Source: an uncultured Rhodospirillales bacterium (GTDB taxonomy: Bacteria; Pseudomonadota; Alphaproteobacteria; Acetobacterales; Acetobacteraceae). From it: a stretch of 64,000 bases of DNA. The position numbers and the translations under genes were made by a program. The stretch spans positions 1-64,000 of the forward strand of contig CAILMF010000066.1 in assembly GCA_903835235.1 (NCBI GenBank), given 5' to 3'. Positions 47,051-55,828 of the stretch are shown here, piece by piece. The notes beneath the pieces were generated by a model that worked only from the letters and a program-made list of their open reading frames with translations, was not told the origin of the DNA and searched no databases. Within the stretch, counting starts at the first letter, position 1. The number at the start of each line of letters is the position of its first letter.

Positions 47051-47471
47051 CCCCATTGGCTCCGTCGGTCTCCGCTGATGTGCTGCCGAGCCCCCCGTGC
47101 AGGCCGGGCCTTGCCATCCCCCTGGCAAAGCCCCGGGCGGCCCCGCGCCATGGGCGGAGGCTGTGGTGCATCTAACCGTCTATCGGTACACGATAGGCAA
47201 AGGCGATAGCAAGCGGCACAAGATGGCAACTGGCCGGCCGCATGGGGCCACGCGCCGCCTGCCGCGGGCCGATGCCGCGGGGGCTGCCGAGAGGTGCTGG
47301 GGCGCCGGTGAGTCATGGTCGTCCAGCAAAGCCCGGCCGGCGGCATCGGGTTCATCGCCCACCGCTTCACCGCTGCGCGCGCGGCCAGAGGGACGACGCG
47401 CTCTATCCAATATGACGAGGCCCTGCCTTCACCGCTGCGCGTGTGGGCAGAACACCGCGCTGCCGGCCCGC
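47051..47471. other. Intergenic, 421 bp
   Basis: The region lies between the SDR gene end and the lytic transglycosylase start, both on the minus strand. It holds a small inverted repeat (47180-47196, listed) and a repeated TTCACCGCTGCGCG word near 47363 and 47431. No gene is supported. Confidence 0.5.
47180..47196. promoter_or_regulatory. Inverted repeat, possible operator
   Basis: CTATCG-GTACA-CGATAG lies 130 bases upstream of the lytic transglycosylase start, in a stretch richer in A/T than its surroundings. The 6-base arms fit a dimeric regulator site, but there is only one copy. Confidence 0.25.
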
Positions 47472-48335
47472 TCAGCCCCGCCCACGCCACCAGGCGATGG
47501 TATCGGCCAACCCCGCGTCCAGCGGGAAGCGCGGGGTGAAGCCGACCTCCTCGCGCAGCCGCCGTGTCGCCGCCGCCAGCCGCGTAGGCTCCCCGGGCGG
47601 GCTGGGCCGGGCGCCGTAGCGCAGCAGGTCCGGCCGGCCGATCTGGCGGGCGGCTTCGTCGATCACCCGGCGCAGCGGCAGGCATTCGCCGGAGGCGATG
47701 TTGACCGGCCCGGTGACGTCGCTGGCCAGCAGGGCCACCAGCGCGCCGGCGACATCCGCCACATGCATGAAGTCCCGCTGCACCAGGCCCTCGCCGCAGC
47801 GCGCCTCCTGCCCGGCCAGCAGCGCGGTGACCACATCGGACACCAGGCGGCCCGGCGCCTCGCCGGGGCCGTAGAGGAAGAACACCCGGCCCCAGGCCAG
47901 CGAGACGCCCTCCGGCGAGGCCATCAGCAGCCGGCGCAGCGCGTCCTTGGCGGTGCCGTACAGCGTGGCGGGGGTGCAGGGCGTGGTGGCCTCGTCCAGC
48001 TCGGCATGGGACCAGTCGTACTCAGCGCAGGTGCCGGCGCAGACCGCCCGCCGCCCGCCGGCCGCGGCGAAGGCGCGGTGCAGCGCCAGGCTGGCCGCCA
48101 CCCAGTCCAGGTTGTCCGGTGCGGTCCAGAACCGGCCGGGCGTGGCGTTCCAGGCCAGGTGCAGCAGATGCGTCGGCCGCAGCCGCGCCACCAGCGCCGC
48201 CGCCACGCCGGGCGCCAGCAGGTCGGCCTCGGCATGGCTTGGGGCAAGGACCTCGAAGCCGCGCGCGCGCAACAGCGGCACGGCATGGCGGCCGATGAAG
48301 CCGCCGCCGCCGGTCACCAGCACCCGCCCGGTCAT
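47472..48335 (-). CDS. NAD-dependent sugar epimerase/4-ketoreductase (SDR)
   Basis: This 287-residue extended SDR has VLVTGGGGFIGRHAVPLL (NAD-binding), VCAGTCAEYDWSHAEL with a catalytic Thr, and TLYGTAKDALRRLL (Tyr-Lys). It is the last gene of the five-gene CDP-sugar operon and by position is the 4-ketoreductase that finishes the sugar. Its start overlaps the end of the epimerase gene (ATGA). It could instead be a 4-epimerase; sequence does not decide. Confidence 0.85.
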   Translation of the reverse strand: MTGRVLVTGGGGFIGRHAVPLLRARGFEVLAPSHAEADLLAPGVAAALVARLRPTHLLHLAWNATPGRFWTAPDNLDWVAASLALHRAFAAAGGRRAVCAGTCAEYDWSHAELDEATTPCTPATLYGTAKDALRRLLMASPEGVSLAWGRVFFLYGPGEAPGRLVSDVVTALLAGQEARCGEGLVQRDFMHVADVAGALVALLASDVTGPVNIASGECLPLRRVIDEAARQIGRPDLLRYGARPSPPGEPTRLAAATRRLREEVGFTPRFPLDAGLADTIAWWRGRG

Positions 48336-48865
48336 GGCGCGGTGAAGCGCGGCAGGGCGCGGTCGCGGTCGGACATGATCGGCGCCGGCAACGGCCAGGC
48401 GATGCCGAAGCCCGGGTCGTCCCACGCCGCGCCACGCGCCAAGGCGGGGTGGTAGCGCTCGGTCATCATGTAGAAGACCTCGCTGGCGTCCTGCAGCGCC
48501 TGGAAACCATGCGCGAAGCCCGGGGGGATATACAGTGCGCGGCCATTCTCCGCGGTCAGCTCAGCCGCGAACCATAGCCGGAAGGTCGGGCTTTCCGGCC
48601 GCACATCCACCGCCACGTCGAACACCGCGCCCCGCGTGCAGCGCACCAGCTTGCCTTCCGGGTGCGGCTCGGCCTGCCAATGCAGCCCGCGCAGCGTGCC
48701 GGCGCGGGCGTTGAAGCTGAGGTTGCATTGCGGGAAGGCCGCGGGCAGCCCGGCCGCGGCAAACTCCTCGGTGCAGAAGCTGCGGGCGAAGTGGCCCCGG
48801 TCATCGGCCAGCGGCGCGATATCCACCACCACCAGTCCGGCAAACGGCGTGGGGGTGAAGCGCAT
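48332..48865 (-). CDS. dTDP-4-dehydrorhamnose 3,5-epimerase-family protein
   Basis: This 177-residue cupin-fold epimerase of the RmlC family has DDRGHFARSFCTEEF, NLSFNARAGTLRGLHWQ (catalytic His region), the VRCTRGAVFDVAVDVRPESPTF strand pair and LYIPPGFAHGFQAL. Here it sits between a C-methyltransferase and an SDR in an operon that begins with CDP-glucose enzymes, so the substrate is probably a CDP-4-keto-6-deoxyhexose rather than the dTDP sugar. Start and stop overlap both neighbours (TGATG upstream, ATGA downstream). Confidence 0.9.
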   Translation of the reverse strand: MRFTPTPFAGLVVVDIAPLADDRGHFARSFCTEEFAAAGLPAAFPQCNLSFNARAGTLRGLHWQAEPHPEGKLVRCTRGAVFDVAVDVRPESPTFRLWFAAELTAENGRALYIPPGFAHGFQALQDASEVFYMMTERYHPALARGAAWDDPGFGIAWPLPAPIMSDRDRALPRFTAP

Positions 48866-50085
48866 CAGAACACCTGCACGCTGGGGATCGGCACCACGAA
48901 GCGCCCACCCCACTCCCGCACCGCCGCCATCTGGGTGGCGATCTCGTCGCGCAGGTTCCACGGCAGGATCAGCACATAGTCCGGCCGCGCTGCCAGCAGC
49001 GCTTCCGGTGCGCGGATGGGAATGCGCGTGCCCGGCAGCAGCAGCCCCTGCTTGTGCGGGCTGCGGTCCACCGTGAAGCCGATGAACTCCGGCCCGATGC
49101 CGCAGTAGTTCAGCAGCGTATTGCCCTTGGCCGGCGCGCCATAGCCCAGGATGGTCTTGCCGGCGCGCCGGGCCTCCACGCAGAAGGCCATCAGCGCCGC
49201 CTTGGTATCCACCACCTGTTCGGCGAAGGCGGCATAGGCGGCGCGCCCTTCCAGCCCGGCGGCGCGCTCCTCGGCCAGCAGCGCAGGCACCGCCGGTGTC
49301 TCGGCATGCGGCGCATCGCCCTGGGTGACGAAGACGCGCAGCGAGCCGCCATGCGTCGGCAGCTGCTGCACGTCGAATACCCGCAACCCATGCGCGGCGA
49401 AGATCCGCTGCACCGTCAGCAACGAGAAGTAGGAGAAATGCTCGTGGTAGATCGTGTCGAATTGCCGCTCGCGCATCAGCCGCAGCAGGTGCGGGAATTC
49501 CACCGTCAGCACGCCACCTGGTGCCAGCAGCACGGCGAAGCCGGCGACGAAGTCGTTCAACTCCGGCACATGCGCCAGCACGTTGTTCGCCGCCATCAGC
49601 TGCGGCGCCACGCCGGCCGCCTTCAGGCGCTGCGCGGTCGCCACGCCGAAGAACGCCACCTCGGTCGGGATACCCTTGTCGCGCGCCACCGCGGCCACGT
49701 TGGCCGCCGGCTCCACCCCCAGCACCGGCACGCCATGCGCGGCAAAATATTGCAGCAGGTAGCCGTCATTGCTGGCCACCTCCACCACCTGGCTGGCGGC
49801 GCCCAGGCCGAAGCGTGCCACCATCTCGGCGGCATAGGCTTCCGCGTGGCGCAGCCAGCTTTCGGCGTAGGAGGAGAAGTAGAGATAGTCGCCGAAGATC
49901 TGCTCCGGCGTCTCGAAGGCTTCGAGCTGCACCAGGTGGCAGGCGTCGCAGACCCGGGCGTGCAGCGGGTAGAACGGCTCCATCGCCCCGGCGCGTTCCG
50001 GCGCGACGAAGGCATTGGACAGCGGCGACATGCCGAGGTCGGCGAAGCTCTGCATGACCGGGGCGGCACAGAAGCGGCACTGCAT
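48865..50085 (-). CDS. Sugar C-methyltransferase (class I SAM-dependent)
   Basis: This 406-residue protein has the same three domains as the one at 34614: zinc-binding N-terminus (CRFCAAPVMQSFADLGMSP, with CDACHLVQLE), SAM-binding domain (VVEVASNDGYLLQYFAAHG) with YHEHFSYFSLLTVQRIF, and a C-terminal Rossmann part (ILGYGAPAKGNTLLNYCGIG). This is the TylC3/NovU-like group that adds a methyl branch, usually at C3 of a 4-keto-6-deoxy sugar. It lies after rfbG and before the 3,5-epimerase, with one-base TGATG overlaps on both sides. Confidence 0.92.
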   Translation of the reverse strand: MQCRFCAAPVMQSFADLGMSPLSNAFVAPERAGAMEPFYPLHARVCDACHLVQLEAFETPEQIFGDYLYFSSYAESWLRHAEAYAAEMVARFGLGAASQVVEVASNDGYLLQYFAAHGVPVLGVEPAANVAAVARDKGIPTEVAFFGVATAQRLKAAGVAPQLMAANNVLAHVPELNDFVAGFAVLLAPGGVLTVEFPHLLRLMRERQFDTIYHEHFSYFSLLTVQRIFAAHGLRVFDVQQLPTHGGSLRVFVTQGDAPHAETPAVPALLAEERAAGLEGRAAYAAFAEQVVDTKAALMAFCVEARRAGKTILGYGAPAKGNTLLNYCGIGPEFIGFTVDRSPHKQGLLLPGTRIPIRAPEALLAARPDYVLILPWNLRDEIATQMAAVREWGGRFVVPIPSVQVF

Positions 50086-51164
50086 CACGGATAAGCCTTT
50101 CCCAGCGCGGCATGGCGCGCGATGTCCGCCAGCATCAGCGCCCGCGGCGCCGCGCCGCCGGCCTGTTGCCGATACCACGCCACTGTCCATTCCAGCGCCA
50201 GCGCCAGCGGCAGGCGCGGATTCCAGCCCAGCCGCGCCTGTGCCTTGGCGGCGTCCACCGCCAGCAGCCCGGCCTCATGCACCGCGCCAGGCTGCGCCGC
50301 CACATGCCAGGCGGCACTCGGCCCCCACAGGCGCACCACCTCGGCGACCACCTCGCCCACCGGCTGCACGTCCTGCATTGCCGGGCCGAAATTCCAGGCC
50401 TCTGCCATGCCGGCGCCGTCGCGCCACAGCGCCTCGGCCAGCAGCAGGTAGCCGGCCAGTGGTTCCAGCACATGCTGCCAGGGCCGCGTCGCCGCGGGGT
50501 TGCGCACCTCGATGCTGCGCCCGGCCGAGAGCGCGCGGATGCAGTCCGGCAGCAGCCGGTCCTCCGCCCAGTCGCCGCCGCCGATGACATTGCCCGCCCG
50601 CGCGGTCGCCACCGCCACCTCGCCTGCCGCCAGGAAGCTGGCGCGCCAGGCCGCCACCCCGATCTCCATCGCCGCCTTGCTGGCGCTGTAGGGGTCGCGG
50701 CCGCCCAGCGCCTCGTCCTCGCGGTAGGGTTCCGGCCGCTCACGATTCTCGTAGCATTTGTCGGTGGTCACCATCACCACCGCGCGCACGCCGGGGCAGC
50801 GGCGCACCGCTTCCAGCAGGTGGATGCTGCCCATCACGTTGGTGGCAAAGGTTTCCACCGGGTCACGGTAGCTGCGCCGCACCAGGGCCTGCGCCGCCAG
50901 ATGCAGCACCACCTCGGGCCGGAAGGGCAGCAGCGCCGCCTCAAGCGCCGCCCCGTCGCGGATGTCGCCATGCAGGCTCTCGCCGGCCGGGCCCGCCGCC
51001 AGCGCCAGGCTGCCGGGTTCGGCCGGCAGCGCGAAGCCGCGCACCACCGCCCCCAGGCTTTCCAGCCACAGCGCCAGCCAGGCGCCCTTGAAGCCGGTCT
51101 GTCCGGTCAGGAAGACGCGCCGGCCCCGCCAGAAGGCGGGGTCTGGCCCTACCAGGCCTGCCAC
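50085..51164 (-). CDS. rfbG: CDP-glucose 4,6-dehydratase
   Basis: This 359-residue extended SDR produces CDP-4-keto-6-deoxyglucose. VFLTGQTGFKGAWLALWLESLG binds NAD, VMVTTDKCYENRERPEPYRE holds the Thr-Asp-Lys active-site triplet specific to this family, and DPYSASKAAMEIG the Tyr-Lys pair; ARAGNVIGGGDWAEDRLLPD is also diagnostic. I set the start at the GTG at 51164, with AGGGGAAGG just upstream; this gives the usual family length and a 16-base overlap with rfbF. A TTG at 51185 is also in frame. Confidence 0.93.
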   Translation of the reverse strand: MAGLVGPDPAFWRGRRVFLTGQTGFKGAWLALWLESLGAVVRGFALPAEPGSLALAAGPAGESLHGDIRDGAALEAALLPFRPEVVLHLAAQALVRRSYRDPVETFATNVMGSIHLLEAVRRCPGVRAVVMVTTDKCYENRERPEPYREDEALGGRDPYSASKAAMEIGVAAWRASFLAAGEVAVATARAGNVIGGGDWAEDRLLPDCIRALSAGRSIEVRNPAATRPWQHVLEPLAGYLLLAEALWRDGAGMAEAWNFGPAMQDVQPVGEVVAEVVRLWGPSAAWHVAAQPGAVHEAGLLAVDAAKAQARLGWNPRLPLALALEWTVAWYRQQAGGAAPRALMLADIARHAALGKAYP

Positions 51165-51919
51165 GGCGCCTTCCCCTGGGTCCAAAGCTCCTCCAGCAGG
51201 CGCTTTTCCCGCAGCGTGTCCATCGGCTGCCAGAAGCCGTCATGCTGGAAGGCGCGCAACTCCCCGGCGCTGGCCAGGCGCTGCATCGGCGCCTGTTCCC
51301 ACACCGTCTCGTCGCCCTCGATCCCGTCCAGCGCCGCCGGCGACAGCACGAAGAAGCCGCCATTGATCCACTGATTGTCGCCCGAGGGCTTTTCCTGGAA
51401 GCCGCGCACCTCGTCGCCCACCAGGTCCAGCGCGCCGAAACGGGCGGGCGGGCGCACCGCGGTCACCGTGGCCAGCCGACCATGCGCGGCGTGGAAGCGC
51501 AGCGAGCCCGCGATATCCACCGTGCCGACGGCATCGCCATAGGTCAGGCAGAACGGCGCGTCGTCCAGGTAGGGGCGGATGCGCTTGAGCCGGCCGCCGG
51601 TCATCGTTTCCAGTCCGGTATCGATCAGCGTGACGCGCCAATCCTCGGCCTTGGCGTTCAGCACCGTGCTGCGCCCTTCCGCCATGTCGATCACCAGGTC
51701 CGCCATGTGCAGGAAGTAGTTGGAGAAGTATTCCTTGATCAGGTAGCCCTTGTACCCAAGGCAGATCACGAAGTCGCGGACGCCGTGGGCGGCGTAGATC
51801 TTCATGATGTGCCACAGGATCGGCTTGCCGCCGATCTCGACCATCGGCTTCGGCCGGGCCTCGGTTTCTTCCATCAGCCGGGTGCCGAGGCCGCCGGCGA
51901 GGATCACTGCCTTGGTCAT
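51149..51919 (-). CDS. rfbF: Glucose-1-phosphate cytidylyltransferase
   Basis: This 256-residue nucleotidyltransferase makes CDP-glucose from CTP and glucose-1-phosphate. VILAGGLGTRLMEETEARPKP is the nucleotide-binding loop, ILWHIMKIYAAHG and FVICLGYKGYLIKEYF are typical of RfbF, and FCLTYGDAVGTVDI holds the metal-binding Asp. The ATG at 51919 has a strong GGAGG six bases upstream. It is the first gene of the minus-strand CDP-sugar operon and diverges from the glycosyltransferase gene at 52166 across 246 bases. Confidence 0.95.
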   Translation of the reverse strand: MTKAVILAGGLGTRLMEETEARPKPMVEIGGKPILWHIMKIYAAHGVRDFVICLGYKGYLIKEYFSNYFLHMADLVIDMAEGRSTVLNAKAEDWRVTLIDTGLETMTGGRLKRIRPYLDDAPFCLTYGDAVGTVDIAGSLRFHAAHGRLATVTAVRPPARFGALDLVGDEVRGFQEKPSGDNQWINGGFFVLSPAALDGIEGDETVWEQAPMQRLASAGELRAFQHDGFWQPMDTLREKRLLEELWTQGKAPWQAW

Positions 51920-52165
51920 GCTGCCTCCAAGGGACGCTCCGGAGGGCGCCAAGGACGGAACGCGCCCGGGCCGCCGGACGTGGGCCGGATGCCCTGCGCG
52001 GCGTTGCCCTACCGGCAGCGACACGACCGCGCAAGCCCTTCCCCATGACCGCCGCCGCGCGGGCACCGCGCGCCATAGCCGGGGGTTGCCGCCCCCCTTC
52101 ATCACTTCGGCAATTCCGCCCGCGCGGCCCAGGCCCTACAACCCACGGCCACCCCGGATTTCCGC
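51920..52165. other. Divergent intergenic region
   Basis: This 246-base region between rfbF and the plus-strand glycosyltransferase gene must contain promoters for both operons. I could not pick convincing -35/-10 pairs. Confidence 0.4.
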
Positions 52166-53338
52166 ATGCCGCCGACGCTGCCGCCACCAGAACGACGCAT
52201 CCTGCTGTGGTACTGGGGCCGGCGCGGCGCCGGCGGGCAAATGACGCTGGCCCTGGCCGAGGCGCTTGCCCACCAACCAGGGGTCAAGGTCGCGCTGGCC
52301 ATCTCGGCCCAGGCCGAGCTGCGGGCCGAGATCGAGGCGCTGGGCCTGCCGGTGGAGGTGCTGCCGACCTACGCCTCCGCCGCCGGCTTCGTGCTGGGCT
52401 TGCTGCGGCTGCCCTGGCTGGCCTGGCGGCTGCGGCGCCAGGCCCTCGCTTTCCGGGCGGATGCCGTGGTTTCCGTGATGACCCACCTGTGGACACCGCT
52501 GGTCGCGCCGGTGCTGCGCCGCAGCGGCCTGCGCTACCTGCCCTATATCCACGACGCCGAGCCGCACCCGGGCGACCCCGGCTGGCTGTGGGATTGGCGG
52601 CTGAACACCGAGCTCGACGCCGCCATCGGTGCCATCGCGCTGTCGGCTTCGGTGGCGGCGGCGCTGCGCCACCGGCGACCGGGCCTGCCGGTGCATCGGC
52701 TGGTGCTGGGCGCCCACCTGCCGCCGGCGCTGCTGGACCATCCGGCCCCGCCGCGCCCGGCGGCCGGGGAAGCCCCACTGTTCCTGCTGTTCGGCCGGCT
52801 GCGCGCCTACAAGGGGCTGGACCTGCTGCGCGACGCCTGGCCGCTGCTGCGCGCCCACTACCCCGGCGCGACGCTGCTGGTGGTGGGTGAGGGCGACCCC
52901 GAGGCGCTGGCCCCCGGCCTGGCCGCCTTGCCCGGCGTGCGGGTCGAAGCCCGCTGGCTGGCCGAGGCCGAGATTCCCCAGCTGATCGCCGCCGCCGATG
53001 CCGTGGTGCTGCCGTATCGCGAGGCCAGCCAGAGTGGCGTGGTCGCGCTGGCCCATGCGCTGGGCGTACCGGCCGTGGTGACGCCCATGGGCGGCCTGGC
53101 CGAGCAGGTGCGCGACGGCGTGGACGGCGCCATCGCCGAGGCGGCCACGCCCCAGGCCCTGGCCGCGGCCATGGCCCGGCTCTGCCCGCCGGCCGCGCGC
53201 GCCACCCTGGCCGCCGGGGCCGCCGCCAGCGGCCTGGCGCTGCGCGACTGGGGCGCCCAGGCACGCGGGCTACTGGACATCCTTTCCACGGTCACGGAAA
53301 CAGGCGCCGCACAGGCCGGGGACGCAGGACATGGATAG
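52166..53338 (+). CDS. Glycosyltransferase family 4
   Basis: This 390-residue GT-B enzyme has ILLWYWGRRGAGGQMTLALAEAL at the N-terminus (acceptor domain), LPYIHDAEPHPGDPG, and in the donor domain LFGRLRAYKGLDLLRDAW, LLVVGEGDPEAL and VLPYREASQSGVVALAHALG, the last corresponding to the ExxxxxG/GxxxxE site. It is the first gene of the plus-strand heptose operon and overlaps gmhA by eight bases. It may transfer heptose or another sugar of the same glycan (inference). Confidence 0.85.
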   Translation: MPPTLPPPERRILLWYWGRRGAGGQMTLALAEALAHQPGVKVALAISAQAELRAEIEALGLPVEVLPTYASAAGFVLGLLRLPWLAWRLRRQALAFRADAVVSVMTHLWTPLVAPVLRRSGLRYLPYIHDAEPHPGDPGWLWDWRLNTELDAAIGAIALSASVAAALRHRRPGLPVHRLVLGAHLPPALLDHPAPPRPAAGEAPLFLLFGRLRAYKGLDLLRDAWPLLRAHYPGATLLVVGEGDPEALAPGLAALPGVRVEARWLAEAEIPQLIAAADAVVLPYREASQSGVVALAHALGVPAVVTPMGGLAEQVRDGVDGAIAEAATPQALAAAMARLCPPAARATLAAGAAASGLALRDWGAQARGLLDILSTVTETGAAQAGDAGHG

Positions 53339-53903
53339 CTTCGACGCTTGGCTGGCCTCGGCGCAGGACCTTCTGGCCCAGACCCGCGCCCAGGGCATGG
53401 ACGCGCGCATGGAAGCCGCCGTCTCCGCCATCGCCACCGCGCTGGGCGCCAACCGGCCGCTGCTGGTCTGCGGCAATGGCGGCTCGGCCGCCGATGCCGA
53501 GCACATCGTGGGCGAACTGGTCGGCCGCTTCCTGCGGGAACGCCGGGCATTCCGGGCCATTGCCCTGACCTCCCCGGCCGCGCTGCTGACCGCCTGGACC
53601 AACGACTACGACTACGACACCGTCTTCGCCCGCCAGGTGGAAGCGCATGCCGAACCCGGCGGCGTGCTGCTCGGCCTGTCCACCAGCGGCAACTCGCGCA
53701 ACGTGGTGTTGGCGCTGGAGGCCGCGCGTGCCCGGGGCATGGTGACCATTGGGCTGACCGGCGAAGGCGGTGGCCGGATGGCCCCGCTATGCGACCACCT
53801 GCTGGCCGTGCCCAGCAGCTTCACCCCGGCGATCCAGCAGGTGCACTTGTGCCTGTACCACTACCTGTGTGCCGCGGTGGAGGAACGCCTGGCCGATGGG
53901 TGA
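53331..53903 (+). CDS. gmhA: Phosphoheptose isomerase
   Basis: This 190-residue SIS-domain enzyme converts sedoheptulose-7-phosphate to D-glycero-D-manno-heptose-7-phosphate. LLVCGNGGSAADAEHIVGEL (phosphosugar-binding), VGRFLRERRAFRAIALT, LLGLSTSGNSRNVVLAL and the C-terminal TPAIQQVHLCLYHYLC (active-site Gln and His) are as in GmhA. Overlaps the preceding glycosyltransferase gene and the following gmhB by eight bases each. Confidence 0.94.
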   Translation: MDSFDAWLASAQDLLAQTRAQGMDARMEAAVSAIATALGANRPLLVCGNGGSAADAEHIVGELVGRFLRERRAFRAIALTSPAALLTAWTNDYDYDTVFARQVEAHAEPGGVLLGLSTSGNSRNVVLALEAARARGMVTIGLTGEGGGRMAPLCDHLLAVPSSFTPAIQQVHLCLYHYLCAAVEERLADG

Positions 53904-54402
53904 ACCCCGTCCGGCTGCCTTCCTCGACCGCGATGGCGTGCTGATCGAGGATGACGGCTACCCGCACGACCCGGCCCTGGTGCGCTGGGTGCCCGGCGCG
54001 GCGGCCGCGGTCGCCCTGCTCCGGCGGGCCGGCTATTGGGTTTTCGTCGTCACCAACCAGTCCGGCGTGGCCCGCGGCCTCTATCCGGAAGCCGCCGTGG
54101 CGGCGCTGCATGGCTGGATGAACCAGCACCTGGCGGGCGGCGTCGACGCCTTCGAGTATTGCCCGCACCACCCTGACGCCCCGCTGGCCGCGTACCGGCA
54201 GGACTGCGCCTGCCGCAAGCCGCGCCCCGGCATGATCCTGGCGCTGCTGCAACGCTTCCCGGTCCGCCGCCAGGGCAGCTTCCTGGTCGGCGACCGCGCC
54301 AGCGACCTGGCCGCCGCCACCGCCGCCGGCCTGCCCGGCCATCTGTTCCCCGGGGGCCGGTTGGACGCCTTCATCGCGCCGCTGGTAGAAGCGGCCGGAT
54401 GA
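53896..54402 (+). CDS. gmhB: Heptose-1,7-bisphosphate 7-phosphatase
   Basis: This 168-residue HAD phosphatase removes the C7 phosphate after the kinase step. AFLDRDGVLIEDDGYPHDP carries the nucleophile and acid/base Asp pair, VVTNQSGVARGLY the second motif, and the zinc-binding cysteines and histidines are in EYCPHHPDA and QDCACRKPRPGM, specific to GmhB. The start at 53896 follows from the overlap with gmhA. The end overlaps hldE by four bases. Confidence 0.93.
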   Translation: MGEPRPAAFLDRDGVLIEDDGYPHDPALVRWVPGAAAAVALLRRAGYWVFVVTNQSGVARGLYPEAAVAALHGWMNQHLAGGVDAFEYCPHHPDAPLAAYRQDCACRKPRPGMILALLQRFPVRRQGSFLVGDRASDLAAATAAGLPGHLFPGGRLDAFIAPLVEAAG

Positions 54403-55808
54403 ACCGCCCTGCCCATATCCTCGTCGTCGGCGACGTGATGCTGGACCGCTACCTGCTGGGCGAGGTCACCCGCATTTCCCCGGAAGCGCCGGTGCCGGTG
54501 CTGCGCACGGTGCGCGAGGAGACACGGCCAGGCGGCGCCGCCAATGTCGCGGCCAATGTCGCCGCCATGGGCGCCCGCTGCACGCTGCTGGGCGTGGTCG
54601 GCGCCGACGCCGCCGCGGGTGATGTCGAGCGCCTGGTCGCCGCCCATGGGGTCGAGGCCGCCCTGGTGACCGACCCCGGCCAGGCCACCACGCAGAAGAC
54701 CCGGCTGGTTGCCGGCACCCAGCAGATCGTCCGCTTCGACACCGATGCCAGCGTCAGCGACGCCGCCCGCGCCGCGCTGCTGGCCGCCTTTACCGCGGCG
54801 CTGCCGGGGGCCGACCTCGTTATCCTCTCGGACTACGCCAAGGGCTGCCTGCCGGACCCCGCCGCCTTCATCGCCGCCGCCCACGCGGCCGGGCTGCGCT
54901 GCCTGGTGGACCCCAAGCAGACCGACCCCGCGCGCTATGCCGGCGCCTTCCTGCTGAAGCCGAACCGCAAGGAGTTCGAAATGCTGTTCGGCACCGCCGG
55001 CAGCATGGCGGAGCGCGCCCGCGCGGCGCTGGCCCGGCACGGCTTCGGCCACCTGGTGGTGACGCTGGGCGCCGACGGCATGCTGCTGGCCGGCGCCGAT
55101 GGCAGCAGCGCCCAGGTGCCGACCGAGGCGCAGGAGGTCTTCGACGTCTCCGGCGCCGGCGATACCGTCATCGCCGCGCTGGCCATCGCCATTGCCGGCG
55201 GCGCCAGCGTGGCGGAGGCGGTCACCGCCGCCAACCTGGCCGCGAGCATCGCCGTCTCCCATGCCGGCACCTATGTGGTCACCGCGCGGGACATGGAGGA
55301 ACGCCGCGCCCGCGCCGGCGCCGCCTCCAAGGTGCTGCCGCTGGAGACGCTGCTGCCGCTGCTGGCGGCCGAACGGCGGCGCGGCCGGCGGATCGTCTTC
55401 ACCAATGGCTGTTTCGACATCCTGCACCCCGGCCATGTCCGCATGCTCGCCGCCTGCCGCAAGCTGGGCGATGTGCTGGTGCTGGGGCTGAACGAGGATG
55501 CCTCGGTCCGCCGGCTGAAGGGCCCAACCCGCCCGGTGAATACCTACGAAGATCGTGCCGAGGTCTGCGCCGGCCTGGCCGCGGTGGACTACGTGGTCGG
55601 CTTCGGCGAGGACACGCCGGCCCGGCTGATCGAGGCGGTGGCGCCGGACGTGCTGGCCAAGGGCGGCGACTACAGCGCCGAGGCGATGGGCGGCAAGGAA
55701 GCGATTGTCGGCGCCGATTTTGTCCGTGCCCGCGGCGGCCAGGTGGTCGCCGTGCAGTTCCACCAGGGCTATTCCAGCACCCGCATCATCGAGGCGGCGA
55801 AGGCTTAG
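54399..55808 (+). CDS. hldE: Bifunctional heptose-7-phosphate kinase/heptose-1-phosphate adenylyltransferase
   Basis: This 469-residue fusion contains a PfkB-type kinase (residues about 1-310: VVGDVMLDRYLLGEVTRISPEAP, ETRPGGAANVAANVAAMGA, and the DVSGAGDTVIAALA catalytic loop) and a nucleotidyltransferase (from about 325: IVFTNGCFDILHPGHVRMLA, LAKGGDYSAEA). With gmhA and gmhB it completes ADP-D-glycero-D-manno-heptose; the HldD epimerase is not in the window. Full length as in E. coli HldE. Confidence 0.95.
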   Translation: MNRPAHILVVGDVMLDRYLLGEVTRISPEAPVPVLRTVREETRPGGAANVAANVAAMGARCTLLGVVGADAAAGDVERLVAAHGVEAALVTDPGQATTQKTRLVAGTQQIVRFDTDASVSDAARAALLAAFTAALPGADLVILSDYAKGCLPDPAAFIAAAHAAGLRCLVDPKQTDPARYAGAFLLKPNRKEFEMLFGTAGSMAERARAALARHGFGHLVVTLGADGMLLAGADGSSAQVPTEAQEVFDVSGAGDTVIAALAIAIAGGASVAEAVTAANLAASIAVSHAGTYVVTARDMEERRARAGAASKVLPLETLLPLLAAERRRGRRIVFTNGCFDILHPGHVRMLAACRKLGDVLVLGLNEDASVRRLKGPTRPVNTYEDRAEVCAGLAAVDYVVGFGEDTPARLIEAVAPDVLAKGGDYSAEAMGGKEAIVGADFVRARGGQVVAVQFHQGYSSTRIIEAAKA

Positions 55809-55828
55809 CCCCCGCCACTGGCCGGCGG

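Noticed and set aside
47355-47445. Repeated TTCACCGCTGCGCG word as an operator pair
   Set aside because: The two copies are 68 bases apart, lack symmetry and sit at no consistent distance from a promoter; chance in GC-rich DNA is likely.
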